Shown piece after piece: positions 8,868 through 17,950 of a stretch of DNA of 64,000 bases (position 1 is the stretch's first letter; every line of letters begins with the position of its first letter). Both the position numbers and the translations under genes were made by a program. Origin of the DNA: Nocardia aurantiaca. Lineage in GTDB: Bacteria; Actinomycetota; Actinomycetes; Mycobacteriales; Mycobacteriaceae. The notes under the pieces are model-generated. The model was not told the origin of the DNA, did no database searches, and saw nothing but the letters and a program-made list of their open reading frames with translations. The DNA lies in the NCBI RefSeq assembly GCF_009708175.1, contig NZ_WMBB01000011.1, positions 124,001 through 188,000 on the forward strand, in the 5' to 3' direction.

Positions 8868-9422
8868 ATGGCCGCCACCCTCGACAAACTGCTGCACGCG
8901 CTGACACGGGCGGTGAACACGCTCGCGCAGACCGATATTCGATTCGCGGTGGCCGGCGGCTGCGCGGTGTACGCCCGGGGCGGTCCGGCCTCCGATCACG
9001 ACGTGGATCTGTTCATCAGGCCCGCCGATGCCTCCCGGGCACGCAGCGCGCTGGTCGCGGGCGGCTTGCGGGTCGCCGACGCGCCGGAGGACTGGCTCAC
9101 CAAGGCATACGACGGGGACATTCTCATCGACCTGATCTACCGCCCGAACTATCGCGAGGTCACCGACGAGATGCTGAATCGCGCCGAGGTCATGCGGGTC
9201 GGGTCCACGGTGGCGCCGGTCATCAGCGGGACCGATTTGATGATCGACAAGATGCTGGTGTTCAACGCGCACCGGCTGGATATGGCGCCGCTGCTCCAGA
9301 TCGCACGGGACCTGCGCGAGCAGGTCGACTGGATCGAGGTGCGGGCGCAGACCGCGCACTCGCCCTACGCCCGCGCCTTCTTCGGCCTGCTGGCCGATCT
9401 CGACGTGATCGGAGCTTGCTGA
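8868..9422 (+). CDS. Nucleotidyltransferase-fold protein (MNT/DUF6036-like)
   Basis: A 184-residue protein with a small nucleotidyltransferase core: VAGGCAVYARGGPASDHDVDLF contains the GG and the D-x-D type acidic motif (DHDVDLF), followed by DILIDLIYRPN as the likely third acid. Proteins of this size with such a core are often antitoxin- or aminoglycoside-transferase-like; no toxin partner is seen, so the role is open. The ATG at 8868 follows the promoter by nine bases, again leaderless. The stop overlaps the next start by one base (TGATG), so it heads a three-gene operon with the BON protein and the phosphoesterase. Confidence 0.75.
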   Translation: MAATLDKLLHALTRAVNTLAQTDIRFAVAGGCAVYARGGPASDHDVDLFIRPADASRARSALVAGGLRVADAPEDWLTKAYDGDILIDLIYRPNYREVTDEMLNRAEVMRVGSTVAPVISGTDLMIDKMLVFNAHRLDMAPLLQIARDLREQVDWIEVRAQTAHSPYARAFFGLLADLDVIGAC

Positions 9423-9676
9423 TGACCGAACAGCCCCAATATGACACCGCCCACGTGCATCGAGCGCTGGCCGAGGATCCTCGCACCGCCGAGCTCGGCG
9501 TCCAGGTACGGCTCCGCGCCGGCACCGTCGTGCTGACCGGCGCGGTGACCACCGAAGAACGCCGACGGCAGGTGGAACTCGTCGTACGCGAACATCTCCC
9601 CGAATCCCGAATCCGCAACGAGGTCCGCGTGATCCCGCCGCAGAAGCCGGGAACCGTCGAAACACTCGGGATGTGA
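9422..9676 (+). CDS. Small BON-domain protein
   Basis: An 84-residue protein that is one BON domain: VHRALAEDPRTAELGVQVRLRAGTVVLTGAV, then a helix and the IRNEVRVI strand. BON domains bind phospholipid or other envelope surfaces and often occur in osmotic-stress proteins such as OsmY. There is no signal peptide or membrane segment. The start overlaps the previous stop (TGATG) with GGAG about nine bases upstream. Translational coupling and the shared promoter place it in the stress operon. Confidence 0.8.
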   Translation: MTEQPQYDTAHVHRALAEDPRTAELGVQVRLRAGTVVLTGAVTTEERRRQVELVVREHLPESRIRNEVRVIPPQKPGTVETLGM

Positions 9677-9697
9677 ACCCGGAAAGGACAGTGGCAC

Positions 9698-10447
9698 ATG
9701 CGGATAGCGGCTGTCGGCGACGTCCATGTGGGCACCGATTCACAGGGCCTGTACCGTCCCGCGCTCGAGGACCTGCACCGGCTCGCGGACGTGCTGCTCC
9801 TCGCCGGGGACCTGACGAAGTGCGGGACCGTGGCCGAGGCCCGGGTCACCGCACGGGAATTCTCCGGATTGGGCATCCCGGTGGTGGCGGTACTCGGCAA
9901 TCACGACCATCACGGGGATGCGGCGGACGAAATCGCCGCCGTCCTCGCCGACGCCGGAATCGTGGTGCTCGAGGGCTCGGCCGTCGCCTTCAGCATCGAC
10001 GGGACGGTGCTCGGCATCGCCGGCACGAAGGGCTTCGGCGGCGGCTTCGCAGGCCGGTGCGCGAGCGTCTTCGGCGAACCTCTGATGCGTGAATTCGCCT
10101 CGCACACCGTGGATCTCGCAGATTCCCTGTACGCCGCGCTCAGTGCGCTCGATACCGACATTCGCGTTGCCCTGACCCATTACTCCCCCATCGAGGGCAC
10201 CCTCGTCGGCGAGCCCCGCGAGATCTATCCCTTCCTCGGCTCCTACCTGCTCGGCGAGGCCATCGACACCGCCGGCGCCGACCTCGCCCTGCACGGCCAC
10301 GCCCATGCCGGCACCGAACACGGCGAGACGCCCGGCGGAATACCGGTCCGCAATGTGGCTCAGCCCGTACTGGGCGCCGCGTACGCGGTCTACGAACTCC
10401 ATCCGGCTTCCCCGGTACCCGCCGCCCGATCCCACGCCTCCAGCTGA
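9698..10447 (+). CDS. Calcineurin-like metallophosphoesterase
   Basis: A 249-residue protein with all metallophosphoesterase signatures in order: GDVHVG near the N-terminus, LLLAGDLT, VLGNHDHH, THYSP and the C-terminal LHGHAHAG. These residues bind two metal ions. The fold covers cyclic-nucleotide phosphodiesterases, nucleases and protein phosphatases, so the substrate is not fixed. GGAAAGGA lies before the ATG, 21 bases after the BON gene, and a hairpin directly follows the stop. It is the last gene of the stress operon. Confidence 0.88.
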   Translation: MRIAAVGDVHVGTDSQGLYRPALEDLHRLADVLLLAGDLTKCGTVAEARVTAREFSGLGIPVVAVLGNHDHHGDAADEIAAVLADAGIVVLEGSAVAFSIDGTVLGIAGTKGFGGGFAGRCASVFGEPLMREFASHTVDLADSLYAALSALDTDIRVALTHYSPIEGTLVGEPREIYPFLGSYLLGEAIDTAGADLALHGHAHAGTEHGETPGGIPVRNVAQPVLGAAYAVYELHPASPVPAARSHASS

Positions 10448-10472
10448 CCGGATTTCCTTCGGGAAAGCCCGG
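10448..10472 (+). terminator. Hairpin after the phosphoesterase gene
   Basis: CCGG-A-TTTCC, loop TTCG, GGAAA-GC-CCGG: a stem with a stable UUCG tetraloop that begins at the base after the stop. No T-tract follows. It lies between convergent genes. Confidence 0.55.
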
Positions 10473-10573
10473 ATTCACGATGGAAGGGCCGCGCGGTGGC
10501 CAAGCGCGCGACCCGGTGCCACGGTCCGATCCGGTTGGCAGGATCGGGGTGATCGGGCCGTGGCGGTCGGTGG

Positions 10574-12691
10574 TCAGGCCGGGACCGCGTGGGTGGCGCG
10601 CCGCCAGACCCGATGATGGGCGAGCACTTCCGCGAAGGCGTCGGCGAACCGGCCGGGTACGTCGCGGCCGAACGCGGAGGTGACGACGACCCCGTTCGTC
10701 GCGCTCAGTTCGGCATCCGGGAGTTCGGGCGTGAGGCCGACGACCCGTAGCAGCGCCGCGCCCGCCCCGAATCCGCCGATCGGTTTGGCGTGTTTGAACG
10801 CTTCGAGCACGAAGTGGACCGCGGGGCCGTCGCCGCTCAACGCGTCCACCGCCGCCCGGCCGCCCGGGACCAGCACGCCGTCGTACAGCACCGAGGACAC
10901 GGTCGCCAGGGATCGGTCCACCGTGACGGTTTCCCCGTCCGAGCCTTGGGCAGGCACTGATCCGCCGTGTGCGGCAAGGGTTTCCAGCACCGCTCCGCGC
11001 GCCGTCAGCTGGGCGCGGACCCGGCGCAAGCCCTCCGCGTCGACCCCGCCGGCGATCAGGACCGCGATCTTGCGGGTCGCGATGCCCTCGCCGGAGACGC
11101 TCAGCTGCGACAGCGCGGGTGACATCGTGGCGTCGGTGGGCTTGTCCCGGACCGCCGGAGCGGGAAGGCCGAGTTCGGTGGCGACACGGCCCGCCAGATC
11201 CGCGTCGATCCGCGCGAGATGTTCCACGACCCGCGCCCGGATGACCGGTCGCGTCACCTTGCCGAGTTCGAAGGCGAAAGCGGCCACGATGTGGTCGGCC
11301 TCGGGCTCGGACATGCTGCGCCAGAACATGCGCGGCTGCCGGTAGTACTCGCGGAACTTCTCGGCGCGGGCCCGGACCGAAGCGCCGTACAGCGGTTCGG
11401 GATAGTGCCGGAAGGCGCCCTCCTCGGCCAGGGCGGGGCAGCCGCCGCCGATGGCGTTCTTCGTGTAGGCGGCCTGCCCCCGGGGGATCGTGTGCTGTCC
11501 GTATCCGTCCTGCTGATGGTTTCGCACATCCGTCACCGGGCGGTTGATCGGCAGCTGCGCGAAATTCGGCCCGCCCAGCCGGATCAGCTGCGTATCCAGG
11601 TAGGAGAAGTTGCGCAGTTGCAGCAGCGGATCGTCGGTGAAATCGATGCCCGGGACAAGGTTCGCGGTATGGAAGGCGACCTGTTCGGTTTCGGCGAAGA
11701 AGTTGTCCGGATTGCGGTCCAGCACCATGGACCCGACCGGCCGCACCGGAATCTGTTCCTCGGGAATCAGTTTCGTCGCGTCCAGCAGATCGAAATCGAA
11801 GTCGAACTCCCGGTGCTCAGGGATCAGCTGCACGCCCAGCTCCCATTCCGGAAACTGGCCGGCGGCGATGTTGTCCCACAGGTCGCGGCGGTTGAAATCC
11901 GGATCGTGGCCGGCGATCTGCTGGCATTCGTCCCACAGCAGCGAGTGCACCCCGAGTTTGGGCTTCCAGTGGAACTTCACGAACGTCCCCTGGCCATCGG
12001 CGTCGATGAGCCGGAAGGTGTGGACCCCGAATCCCTGCATCATGCGGTAGCTGCGCGGCAAAGCCCGGTCCGACATCAGCCACATGATGGCGTGCAGTGT
12101 CTCCGGCTGCAGCCCCACGAAATCCCACAAGGTGTCGTGGGCGGAGGCTGCTTGCGGAATCTCGTTGTGCGGCTCGGGTTTCACCGCGTGCACGAAGTCC
12201 GGGAACTTGATGCCGTCCTGGATGAAGAAGACCGGGAAGTTGTTGCCGACCAGATCGTAGTTGCCTTCGGTCGTATAGAACTTGGTCGCGAACCCGCGCA
12301 CGTCCCGGACCGTATCGGCCGAGCCACGCGACCCCGCGACCGTCGAGAACCGGACGAACACCGGCGTCCGCACCGTCGGATCGGTGAGAAACCGTGCGGT
12401 GGTGAACCGGCCCAGCCAGTCCGCGTAGGGACGGAAGTGCCCATACGCCCCGGCCCCGCGCGCGTGCACCACGCGCTCCGGGATGCGCTCGTGGTCGAAA
12501 TGAGTGATCTTCTCCCGCGCGTGGAAATCCTCGAGCAGCGTCGGCCCCCGCTCGCCCACCTTCACCGCGTCGTCCGTGCTGTCCACCCGCACACCCTGCT
12601 GAGTGGTCAGATAGCCCTGCTCGCGATCGACCCGAGCCGAATCGAGTTGTCGTTGCTTGTCGTTCGAATCGCCGGCCGTACCCGTCACCAT
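10574..12691 (-). CDS. katE: Large-subunit monofunctional catalase (HPII type) with C-terminal DJ-1/PfpI-like domain
   Basis: A 705-residue clade II catalase that breaks down H2O2. The core follows the family closely: FHAREKITHFDHERIPERVVHARG with the distal histidine, RFSTVAGSRGSADTVRDVRGFATKFYT, and the proximal heme ligand region YLDTQLIRLGGPNFAQLPINRP. The last 150 residues (IAVLIAGGVDAEGLRRVRAQL onward) form the flavodoxin/DJ-1-like domain found only in large-subunit catalases. The ATG at 12691 was chosen with GAAAGGA upstream; a GTG at 12736 would add 15 residues of no family similarity. A SigB/F-type promoter lies 89 bases upstream, in line with the SigB-dependent CatB of Streptomyces. 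It is divergent from the decarboxylase gene. Confidence 0.95.
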   Translation of the reverse strand: MVTGTAGDSNDKQRQLDSARVDREQGYLTTQQGVRVDSTDDAVKVGERGPTLLEDFHAREKITHFDHERIPERVVHARGAGAYGHFRPYADWLGRFTTARFLTDPTVRTPVFVRFSTVAGSRGSADTVRDVRGFATKFYTTEGNYDLVGNNFPVFFIQDGIKFPDFVHAVKPEPHNEIPQAASAHDTLWDFVGLQPETLHAIMWLMSDRALPRSYRMMQGFGVHTFRLIDADGQGTFVKFHWKPKLGVHSLLWDECQQIAGHDPDFNRRDLWDNIAAGQFPEWELGVQLIPEHREFDFDFDLLDATKLIPEEQIPVRPVGSMVLDRNPDNFFAETEQVAFHTANLVPGIDFTDDPLLQLRNFSYLDTQLIRLGGPNFAQLPINRPVTDVRNHQQDGYGQHTIPRGQAAYTKNAIGGGCPALAEEGAFRHYPEPLYGASVRARAEKFREYYRQPRMFWRSMSEPEADHIVAAFAFELGKVTRPVIRARVVEHLARIDADLAGRVATELGLPAPAVRDKPTDATMSPALSQLSVSGEGIATRKIAVLIAGGVDAEGLRRVRAQLTARGAVLETLAAHGGSVPAQGSDGETVTVDRSLATVSSVLYDGVLVPGGRAAVDALSGDGPAVHFVLEAFKHAKPIGGFGAGAALLRVVGLTPELPDAELSATNGVVVTSAFGRDVPGRFADAFAEVLAHHRVWRRATHAVPA

Positions 12692-12779
12692 GGCGCATTG
12701 TCCTTTCGTTCGAATGGCCCGGCACCCTGACGGCACCCGGATGCCCTCTACCGTGGATCGCGATCTCGTCGCTGATCGC

Positions 12780-12804
12780 CTACCCCTGCTGGGCGCACCG
12801 AAAC
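12780..12804 (-). promoter_or_regulatory. SigB/SigF-type promoter for katE
   Basis: On the minus strand GTTT (12801-12804), 15 bp spacer, GGGTAG (12780-12785), about 90 bases before the katE start. Confidence 0.6.
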
Positions 12805-12893
12805 ACCACGGCTACGAGGCTCGGGCACATGGCCGGGGCCTGCACGCGATCGGCCCGGGTGAGTCCATGCCCTCGCGGCCGGCCCCTCGCGAT

Positions 12894-12918
12894 GATTGAC
12901 CGACGCCGAACCGGTTAT
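12894..12918 (+). promoter_or_regulatory. SigB/SigF-type promoter for the decarboxylase
   Basis: GATT (12894-12897), 15 bp spacer, GGTTAT (12913-12918), 54 bases before the ATG at 12973. Spacer and flanks resemble those of the promoter at 8834-8858. Confidence 0.55.
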
Positions 12919-12972
12919 CTCCGCAATAGAGCGCACACGATCACCGCCGCCGACACGGCTCAGGGAGAAAAC

Positions 12973-14427
12973 ATGGATCATTCGACCGCCCCGGTACTCG
13001 ACGCGCTCGCCGACTATCGGCGACTCGGCCGCTACGGATTCACCCCGCCCGGGCACCGGCAGGGCCGCGCCGCCGACCCGCGCGTGCGTGAGGTCCTCGG
13101 GGACGCGCTGCGCTCGGATATCCTCGCGTCCCCCGGCATGGACGACCGACTCGCCCGCGGCCACCATCTCAGCGACGCCGAGGAGCTCATGGCCGACGCG
13201 GTCGGCGCCGACTATGCCTTCTTCTCCACCTGCGGCAGCTCACTGTCGGTAAAGGCGGCCATGATGGCCGTCGCCGGTGGCGATGGCGGACTCATCCTGG
13301 GTCGCGACAGCCACAAGTCGATCGTGGCGGGCCTGGTGTTCTCCGGGGTGCGGCCGTACTGGATCGCGCCCAGATGGGATGCGGCGCGGCATTTCTCACA
13401 TCCGCCCGCACCCGCACAGGTTCGCGAAACGTGGCAGGCCCACCCCGAGGCGGCCGGGGCACTCATCGTCAGCCCCAGCCCCTACGGCACCTGCGCGGAT
13501 ATCGCTGGAATCGCCGCGGTGTGCCACGAATACGGCAAACCCCTCATCGTCGACGAGGCATGGGGCGCGCACCTGCCGTTCCATCCGGACCTGCCGACCT
13601 GGGCGATGGACGCGGGCGCGGACATCTGCGTGGTCAGCGTGCACAAGATGGGGGCCGGATTCGAGCAGGGATCGGTCTTTCACGTCCAGGGCGACCTCGT
13701 GAACCGGGACCGACTGCGCCGGTGCGCGGACCTGCTGATGACAACCAGCCCCAACGTGTTGCTGTACGCGGCCATCGACGGGTGGCGCCGCCAGATGGTC
13801 GAGCACGGGTACGAATTGCTCAGCACCGCACTCGAAGTCGCCGCCTACGCGCGCGGCGCACTCGACGCCGTGCCGGATATCTCCGTCATGGAGGACGAGT
13901 TGCTCGGCGTTGAGGCCTCCCACGATCTGGACCGGCTGCAAGTCCTCATGGACGTCTCCGCCACGGGCGCGACCGGTTATGAGATCGCCGACTGGCTCCG
14001 CGAGCAGCGGCGCCTCGACGTCGGGCACAGCGACCACCGCCGCATCCTGGCCACCCTGTCGATGAGTGACGACAAGCAGTCGATCGATGCCCTCGTCGAT
14101 GGACTCGCCGCCTGGCGCATCCAGCTGAAAGCACCTGCACCCCAAGCTATCCGGCTGCCCGCTCCGCACGAGCTGCAACTCGCCACCATCATGCCACCGC
14201 GCGCGGCGTTCTTCGGCCCCCACGAAACCGTCCCCATCGATGCCGCCCCGGGCCGGATCGCGGCCGAGCAGGTCACCCCTTACCCGCCCGGCATCCCGGT
14301 GATCGTGCCCGGCGAACTGATCGACACCGCTGTCATCGATTACCTGCGAACCGGGATCGAAGCCGGCATGAACGTCCCCGACCCGGCCGACCCGCACCTA
14401 CGCACCCTGCGTGTGGTTCCGCGGTGA
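12973..14427 (+). CDS. Orn/Lys/Arg decarboxylase-family PLP enzyme
   Basis: A 484-residue fold-type I PLP protein. The N-terminal part has the YGFTPPGHRQGR motif and the FFSTCGSSLSVKAAMMAV helix that holds the phosphate. The cofactor aspartate lies in PLIVDEAWGAHL and the Schiff-base lysine in VVSVHKMGAGFEQGS. The C-terminal region has PPRAAFFGPHETVPIDAAPGRIAAEQVTPYPPGIPVIVPGE-like family features (quoted in parts: PPRAAFF, AEQVTPYPPGIP). It lacks the wing domain of the large enterobacterial enzymes and is the short type related to biosynthetic arginine/lysine decarboxylases. The product may be a polyamine or cadaverine, which would suit a stress regulon; the substrate is not proven. CAGGGAGAAA precedes the ATG. 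Confidence 0.85.
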   Translation: MDHSTAPVLDALADYRRLGRYGFTPPGHRQGRAADPRVREVLGDALRSDILASPGMDDRLARGHHLSDAEELMADAVGADYAFFSTCGSSLSVKAAMMAVAGGDGGLILGRDSHKSIVAGLVFSGVRPYWIAPRWDAARHFSHPPAPAQVRETWQAHPEAAGALIVSPSPYGTCADIAGIAAVCHEYGKPLIVDEAWGAHLPFHPDLPTWAMDAGADICVVSVHKMGAGFEQGSVFHVQGDLVNRDRLRRCADLLMTTSPNVLLYAAIDGWRRQMVEHGYELLSTALEVAAYARGALDAVPDISVMEDELLGVEASHDLDRLQVLMDVSATGATGYEIADWLREQRRLDVGHSDHRRILATLSMSDDKQSIDALVDGLAAWRIQLKAPAPQAIRLPAPHELQLATIMPPRAAFFGPHETVPIDAAPGRIAAEQVTPYPPGIPVIVPGELIDTAVIDYLRTGIEAGMNVPDPADPHLRTLRVVPR

Positions 14428-14465
14428 CGGCCCGCTGAGCGCCGCGACGCCCTGCGGCGCCACTG

Positions 14466-14485
14466 CGCGGGTCGGTGTTCCCGCG
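14466..14485. terminator. Hairpin between convergent genes
   Basis: CGCGGG, an 8-base loop and CCCGCG form a six-pair stem directly next to the kup stop and 39 bases after the decarboxylase stop. There is no T-tract; it could serve both strands. Confidence 0.35.
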
Positions 14486-16462
14486 TCACACCTCGATCCG
14501 CTCACCCAGGATCACCGTGCGTTGGCGCGGCAGCCGGAAGTAGTCGGCCACGTCGGCGGAGAGGTAGCCGATGGCGATGAAGAGCCTGGTGCGCCAGCGG
14601 GACATGACCGGTTCCGCCGCGGCTCGCAACTCGATCTCGGACAGGAAATACGACGCATGGTCGAGATCGAGCTCACCCTCGGTTTCCTCCGGATCCAGGC
14701 CGGCCAGCGCCGCCGGGACGTCGGGGGTTTCCATATATCCGCCACGCACGGTCACGTGCACGATGCCGTCGTCGCGGTAGCCGAGGTGATCGATCCGCAC
14801 GCGGTCCTCCGCCGAAACTCGTGGCACCGGCTCGGTTTCGACGGACGCGATGACGATCTGGCGATGGCGGACGCCGTTGTGCTCGACATTGGCCCGCAGC
14901 GCCAGCGGCACGGTTTCCTTGCCACGGTTGAGGAACACCGCCGTCCGGTCGATGGTGACCAGCCGCGACCCGTCCCGCCACAACTCGTCGACGAACTCGC
15001 GCAGCGGCCCCTCCAACCGCTCCCGTTTGCCGGCGACCACCTCGCGACCGCGCTGCCAGGTCGTCATGACCATGAAGGCGGCCAGGCCGATCAGCAGGGG
15101 CAGCCAGGCCCCGCGGACCAGCTTGGTGAGATTGGCCGCGACGAACAGCAGGTCCACCGCGAGCAGGGGTGTCCAGACCGCCACGACCAGCCACAGCGGC
15201 AGGCGCCATTTCGCGTGCGCGAGGTAGCCGAGCAGCAGTGTCGTGATGGTGATCGTGCACGTCACCGCCATGCCGAACGCGAAAGCCAGCGCCGTCGAAC
15301 TGCGGAAGGCGAAGATCAGTGTCAGCACCGACGCCAGGAGCAGCCAGTTGACCCACGGCACATAGATCTGCCCGGGCGTCGACTCCGAGGTGTGCGCGAT
15401 GCGCAGCCGCGGCAGATATCCGATCTGCGCCGCCTGGGAGGCCACCGAGTACGCGCCCGTGATCACCGCCTGCGAGGCGATCACGGTCGCCGCGGTGGCG
15501 AGGGCGACCATGGGGAGCCGCCCCCAGCCCGGGACCATCAGGAAGAACGGGCTCGCGACATGCCCGCGGGTCCCGAGCACCAGGGCGGCCTGCCCGAAGT
15601 AGCTGAGCACGCAGGCGGGCAGAACCAGGAAAAGCCAAGCGCGAGTGATGGATCGGCGTCCGAAGTGCCCCAGATCCGCGTACAGCGCCTCCGCGCCGGT
15701 GACCGCCAGCACGATGGCGGCCAGCGCGAAGAAGGCGATGGCGAAGTGCCCGGCGAGGAAGCCGAGCGCGTAGCCCGGTGACAGCGCTTTCAGGATCGCC
15801 GGATGCTGCCGGATCCCGCCGATGCCGCACGCTCCGATCGCGAGGAACCACGCGACCATCACCGGACCGAACAATCGGCCCACCGACGCCGTCCCGCGAT
15901 GCTGAAAGAGGAACAACAGCACGATGATCAGCGCGGTGATCGGCACCACGGCCTTCGCCAGCGGCGGTTCCACCACCTCGAGCCCTTCGACCGCGGACAG
16001 CACCGAGATGGCCGGGGTGATCATGCTGTCGCCGAAGAACAGTGCCGCGCCGAAGATTCCGAGCGCCGCGAGGATCGCCGCCAGCCGCCGCCCGCCCGCG
16101 GCCCAGCGCCGCACCAGGGTGATCAGCGCCATGATCCCGCCCTCACCGTCATTGTCGGCGCGCATGGCCAGCAGCACATAGGTGACCGTCACGATGATCA
16201 GCACCGACCAGAACACCAGCGATACAACGCCGTACACATTGCCGGGGTCCACCGGGACGGGGTGCGGATCCGACGGATCGAACACCGTCCGCAGGGTATA
16301 GATCGGACTGGTCCCGATGTCCCCGAACACCACCCCCAGCGCGCCGATCACCAGGCTCGGCCGGACGGTATCCGTTACGCTCTTACGGTTTTCGGTCGCC
16401 GCGACCGACTGCCCCGCTGACTCCTCGTCAGCCGGGACCGTCGAATCGTGGCGCTGGGGCAT
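14486..16462 (-). CDS. kup: Kup-family potassium uptake transporter
   Basis: A 658-residue integral membrane protein of the KUP/HAK/KT family, which imports K+ with protons. The N-terminus has the signature GALGVVFGDIGTSPIYT, then GGIMAL, FFGDSMITPAISVLSAVEGL and TGAEALYADLGHFG; about 12 membrane segments end near residue 465. A cytoplasmic C-terminal domain of about 170 residues follows. The start lies four bases after the stop of the holin-like gene, so both are read from the promoter at 16897-16921. K+ uptake fits an osmotic or general stress role. Confidence 0.93.
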   Translation of the reverse strand: MPQRHDSTVPADEESAGQSVAATENRKSVTDTVRPSLVIGALGVVFGDIGTSPIYTLRTVFDPSDPHPVPVDPGNVYGVVSLVFWSVLIIVTVTYVLLAMRADNDGEGGIMALITLVRRWAAGGRRLAAILAALGIFGAALFFGDSMITPAISVLSAVEGLEVVEPPLAKAVVPITALIIVLLFLFQHRGTASVGRLFGPVMVAWFLAIGACGIGGIRQHPAILKALSPGYALGFLAGHFAIAFFALAAIVLAVTGAEALYADLGHFGRRSITRAWLFLVLPACVLSYFGQAALVLGTRGHVASPFFLMVPGWGRLPMVALATAATVIASQAVITGAYSVASQAAQIGYLPRLRIAHTSESTPGQIYVPWVNWLLLASVLTLIFAFRSSTALAFAFGMAVTCTITITTLLLGYLAHAKWRLPLWLVVAVWTPLLAVDLLFVAANLTKLVRGAWLPLLIGLAAFMVMTTWQRGREVVAGKRERLEGPLREFVDELWRDGSRLVTIDRTAVFLNRGKETVPLALRANVEHNGVRHRQIVIASVETEPVPRVSAEDRVRIDHLGYRDDGIVHVTVRGGYMETPDVPAALAGLDPEETEGELDLDHASYFLSEIELRAAAEPVMSRWRTRLFIAIGYLSADVADYFRLPRQRTVILGERIEV

Positions 16463-16466
16463 TCCC

Positions 16467-16859
16467 CTACCCCGGCCGATGCGATTCCACGCCGCGCCGT
16501 TCGGCCGGCACGTGGCTCGGCTCGGGATGCGTACGGGACTTCGCCAGCGCGCGCACGATCGCCGCGGCGATCACCAGGAGCACGCCCACGATGAGCGCGG
16601 CGACCCAGGCCGGAGCCACCAGAGCGATCAACAGCAGCATCGTCGTGACCAGTGCTCCTCCGCCGTACAGCGCGAGCACCGCCGCCATGGCATTCCACTT
16701 GGCCCCCTCGCGCAACCGCGGCACCATTCCGCCGAGCGCTTCGCGCACCGCGAGCTCGATCTGCTCGCGCACCATCCGGTTCACCTGCGTACCACCGGCG
16801 CCGGTGGCGTCGAGCAACGGGGGCAGGTTCGGCCCGTCGGTTCCGGGTACCTCGACCAT
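16467..16859 (-). CDS. Holin-like two-helix membrane protein (phage holin 3_6 family)
   Basis: A 130-residue protein. After about 30 polar residues an amphipathic segment (MVREQIELAVREALGGMVPRLREGAKW) leads into two hydrophobic helices separated by a short turn (AVLALYGGGALVTTMLLLIALV and the segment after PAWVAALIVG), with a charged C-terminus. This is the actinobacterial Actinobacteria-holin-X/phage_holin_3_6 pattern. It is chromosomal, not part of a prophage; its role is unknown. Of two nearby ATGs, 16859 is preferred because GGAGG lies seven bases upstream; the ATG at 16865 would leave one base. It precedes kup by four bases. Confidence 0.75.
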   Translation of the reverse strand: MVEVPGTDGPNLPPLLDATGAGGTQVNRMVREQIELAVREALGGMVPRLREGAKWNAMAAVLALYGGGALVTTMLLLIALVAPAWVAALIVGVLLVIAAAIVRALAKSRTHPEPSHVPAERRGVESHRPG

Positions 16860-16896
16860 GTCCATACCTCCTCGCTGATTGCTTGATGCCACCGAC

Positions 16897-16921
16897 TTAC
16901 CCGCTGAGCGAGCTGGGACAC
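16897..16921 (-). promoter_or_regulatory. SigB/SigF-type promoter for the holin-like/kup operon
   Basis: On the minus strand GTGT (16918-16921), 15 bp spacer, GGGTAA (16897-16902), 38 bases before the start at 16859. Both boxes differ from consensus at one position. Confidence 0.5.
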
Positions 16922-16937
16922 ACGGTCGGAGAAAGGA

Positions 16938-17354
16938 ATGCCCGTGCGCCGGTATCTGGTTGCGGTATGTCTCTGCGCGGTGACGCTGACGGCTCCCGCG
17001 TGCGACCTCATCCACGACGGCCCCGCCGAGCCACTGTCCGTCTCGTCCACCCCGTCCGCGACGAATGCGACCGCCATCTCCAAAGATCTTGTGCCACCTC
17101 GGAATTCGCGGTCGGTATCCGCCCCCTCGGGCATCTCACCGGCCGCGCTGCGGCACAAGACCTGTGAGGACCTGCGGTCCCGGCTGGACCGGGTCCGTCA
17201 CGATTCCGGGCAGGCCGGAGTCGCGCGAGCCGTCGACGAGACCATCGCCGCCTATCCCTCCAGCCCTGATTGGCCGGTTCTCACCGGCGAACAACGGCAG
17301 GCCACGATCGACGGGACGCACGACGCCGCGATCGGGACCTGCCCCGCGGGATAA
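16938..17354 (+). CDS. Small putative lipoprotein
   Basis: A 138-residue protein with an N-terminal signal: positive MPVRRY, hydrophobic LVAVCLCAVTL and a lipobox-like TAPAC near residue 22. The mature part has a Ser/Thr/Pro-rich linker, then a compact domain with cysteines near residues 75 and 135 that could pair. No known family was recognised. GGAGAAAGG gives a good ribosome site. It is divergent from the holin-like gene and convergent with the anti-sigma factor gene. Confidence 0.65.
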   Translation: MPVRRYLVAVCLCAVTLTAPACDLIHDGPAEPLSVSSTPSATNATAISKDLVPPRNSRSVSAPSGISPAALRHKTCEDLRSRLDRVRHDSGQAGVARAVDETIAAYPSSPDWPVLTGEQRQATIDGTHDAAIGTCPAG

Positions 17355-17366
17355 TCCCGTTTCCCG

Positions 17367-17894
17367 CTATCCCTCGTCGTTCCCGCCCCGTAGCCGGGTG
17401 AACTCCACGACCACCGGGTATCCGCTCTTCACGGCGTCGAAGTCGGCACTGCTCACCGCGATCGAGTCGGTCAATGTCTCCACGAAATGCCACCCGAAGC
17501 TGTGCTCGATCAATCCGGCATCGGAACCGGTCACGGCCGCCGCACTCACCCGGACTCGCTGCTCGTCGAAATGGAATTCACACTCGATCGAGGCGGTGGG
17601 AACAGCGGCGGCGATCAGCGTGGTGGCCACCTCGTCCAGCGCCACCCGCACATCGATCACTACGTCGATCGTGAAATCCGCTGTGAGCATGACGGTTTCG
17701 GTGAGCGCACGCAGCATCGCCAGCTGCCCGACATCGGCCGGCACCCGCAACGCCACCCGACCGCACAGCGACCGCGACTCCATCGCCGCGCCGTCGGTGA
17801 CCGCGGGCGCCTGTCCGTTGTTCTGCGGATCGGTGAAGGCCGTCCACGGCGTTCGACCGCGCTCGGTCCCATTGCCCCGTGACGGTTCATTCAT
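17367..17894 (-). CDS. RsbW/UsfX-type anti-sigma factor
   Basis: A 175-residue protein with a GHKL (Bergerat) ATPase-like domain after a 40-residue polar N-terminus. VRVALDEVATTLIAAAV is the N-box helix; the glutamate is kept but the usual Asn is Thr. IEHSFGWHFVETLTDSIAV is the G-box region. This resembles mycobacterial anti-SigF proteins (UsfX), which also have a degenerate N-box and bind rather than phosphorylate. No sigma factor gene follows, so the cognate factor lies elsewhere. A SigB/F-type promoter 57 bases upstream suggests that it is itself under the factor it controls, a feedback loop. Confidence 0.78.
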   Translation of the reverse strand: MNEPSRGNGTERGRTPWTAFTDPQNNGQAPAVTDGAAMESRSLCGRVALRVPADVGQLAMLRALTETVMLTADFTIDVVIDVRVALDEVATTLIAAAVPTASIECEFHFDEQRVRVSAAAVTGSDAGLIEHSFGWHFVETLTDSIAVSSADFDAVKSGYPVVVEFTRLRGGNDEG

Positions 17895-17950
17895 GCGTCA
17901 CCCACCCATCAATCCCGATGTGCGATTGCTCGCCCGCATTCGTTGATCGC

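Noticed and set aside
16467..16859. Holin-like gene as a sign of a prophage
   Set aside because: No other phage gene, integrase or attachment site; it is operonic with kup.
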